Below are positions 62,651 to 64,000 of a stretch of DNA of 64,000 nucleotides, one piece after another. The translations under genes were made by a program, and so were the position numbers. Position 1 is the first letter of the stretch. Each line of letters begins with the position of its first letter. The notes below the pieces were generated by a model. The model was not told where the DNA came from. It ran no database searches and saw only the letters and a list, made by a program, of their open reading frames with translations. Origin of the DNA: Kalmusia sp. IMI 367209 (lineage: Eukaryota; Ascomycota; Dothideomycetes; Pleosporales; Didymosphaeriaceae); contig JAPEUQ010000002.1 of assembly GCA_027946365.1 (NCBI GenBank), positions 1,426,001 to 1,490,000 on the forward strand, read 5' to 3'.

Positions 62651-64000
62651 GATTGCGTTATATTTCGCGAAGTGTGCCTGTATTTATGGTATGAATAGGG
62701 ATGCGCGACCGTGTTGCCCGGGTCTGTAGTCGCGTCCGATGTTGGTGGTGAGGTTGTCGGTGGGGTGGCTGGGGTCTGGAGGAAGAGCTCTTTGGAATGG
62801 ATGTTGTTGTGGAAGGCGCGTTAATCCGAATAGGAAAGGCGCACCTTGGCGGATTGTATCGGATGCGCTGCGGACAGGCGCCAGATATGCTTTGATGATT
62901 CGATAGTGTGGAAGCCTTGAGAATTTTCCGATAACGTGGCGCTTATGCCATGTTGAGCGCAATACAGGCAGATGTTGGTAAAGTTCAGGCCCTTGGCAAC
63001 GTCATGGACTGGCAAAGGCTAGGCCTGGAGACGCCAATGACCTAGCCCTAGGCTTGGGTAGTCAGTGGATGATATACCTAGATGTTTAGAGTGTGGCGTA
63101 CCTCTACTTGACTCACATCTGTGTAGAACACTTGATGGTGTGCTCTGTGCGGGTCAACTGCTAAGCTACTGGAGGGTGATGGTACCCTTCTTGAGCGAGC
63201 ACCTAGTCGTACGGCGAATCCATTGCTGTTTTGGTGATGAGATAGTATGGTATGAGAGAGCAAAGGACTTAACCAAAGCGTAATTCTTAGAAAGAGGTTG
63301 TAGGAAGACTGTGGAACTAAAACAAGGATAGAAGTGACGATAGCAACCGCGAGAGTGGCGTGATATTTACAACTGTAACGAACAACGTTCAATGACCTAC
63401 AGAAATGGTTCTCGTATGAGATGAATTAAAGGTTGCACTTGGAAACGGTCTTTGAATCCGGAGAGCTCACTGTTGCAGAGGACAGTAACACAGCGCCCCT
63501 TGTCAGGGCGCACGCAAGCTTTGGTCGACAAGGCAACTCAACTGAGTATCAAAGTCATCTTTTTCCATCTCCGAGTGTACCTATGGCACTTGTCCGGGTG
63601 AAGACTGATTCGTATTGCAGTGATCAGCTTGAACAGAGACGGTCGGTTATGTAGACCTGATCATGTGTCCATTGGAGATATCCTTGGCGGTGTGCTCAGA
63701 TACAGGTGACATCGAAACAAGGATTGTAGCATTCAAGAAGATAGTGCAAGCGTTTTGCGGGTCGCACAAAGATAGCCATGTCGTTCATCTTGCAGATGGA
63801 TTCGGGGACAAGCCGACAGCGGGCATGCATATGCTAGATCAGAATAGGAAAGGTGTCCAGTTGTCGCTTGGCACACCCTCACGACGCATCCAGCTCCCCT
63901 TTCGTGTAGGAAGCCACCAGCGAGCTTGTCTATATTGCTGTGCTACTGCGCGCAGTGTTGTGTGCCCCGCTTCACGCTTCTCAAAGATCCTCCACGTCGC
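62651..64000. other. Upstream region of H2A.Z and end of window, no gene seen
   Basis: About 1.35 kb. The first 200 bases are GT-rich and probably hold the H2A.Z promoter and 5' leader. Beyond that only short frames (for example 63433-63654) occur, without recognisable content. Confidence 0.4.

Overview
The window is nuclear DNA of a filamentous ascomycete. Genes are split by short introns (mostly 45-180 nt) with GTAAGT-like donors and CTAAC/CTGAC-like branch sites, they lie on both strands without operons, and the products are typical of fungi (Pet127, Pbn1, Sac3, Ycf1-type ABCC pump, a DUF2841 protein, CHRD secreted protein, F-box and BTB proteins). The style of the proteins suggests Dothideomycetes, probably Pleosporales, but that is an inference. 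No tRNA, rRNA, transposase or CRISPR was seen.

Layout. 0-11 kb: promethin-like lipid-droplet protein (-), RNA polymerase I subunit Rpa49 (+), a 93-residue glycine-rich fungal protein (+), a secreted CHRD protein (+), Derlin (-), a 125-residue membrane protein with a GC-AG intron (-) and a large coiled-coil protein (-). 11-17 kb: a methyltransferase joined in frame to a GFA/CENP-V domain (-), then a decaying CorA-like transporter gene (+). 17-32 kb: copper amine oxidase (+), F-box protein (+), BTB protein (+), SARAF-like protein (-), GPI mannosyltransferase cofactor Pbn1 (+), SUMO E1 subunit Aos1 (-) and a conserved protein with a split beta-sandwich-like domain (+). 34-55 kb, all minus: Sac3, a DUF2841 protein, a Ycf1-type ABCC transporter, a UBA-like ubiquitin-interaction protein and Pet127. 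56-64 kb: a PH-LRR protein (+), a 17-bp minisatellite, and histone H2A.Z (-).

Most genes are ordinary housekeeping loci. Several serve membrane and ER functions (lipid droplets, ERAD, GPI synthesis, calcium entry, vacuolar export). Others serve nuclear information flow (Pol I, TREX-2, SUMO, H2A.Z). There is no sign of a biosynthetic cluster.

The main points for a second look are the methyltransferase-GFA fusion, the CorA-like pseudogene, and a series of five single-base (+1) frame breaks in four otherwise good genes (F-box, SARAF-like, UBA-like, PH-LRR). The breaks suggest either assembly indels or real decay. The GC-AG intron and two stop-free 57-nt introns that ORF callers read through are also noted. 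All exon boundaries were set by eye from splice motifs and reading phase.
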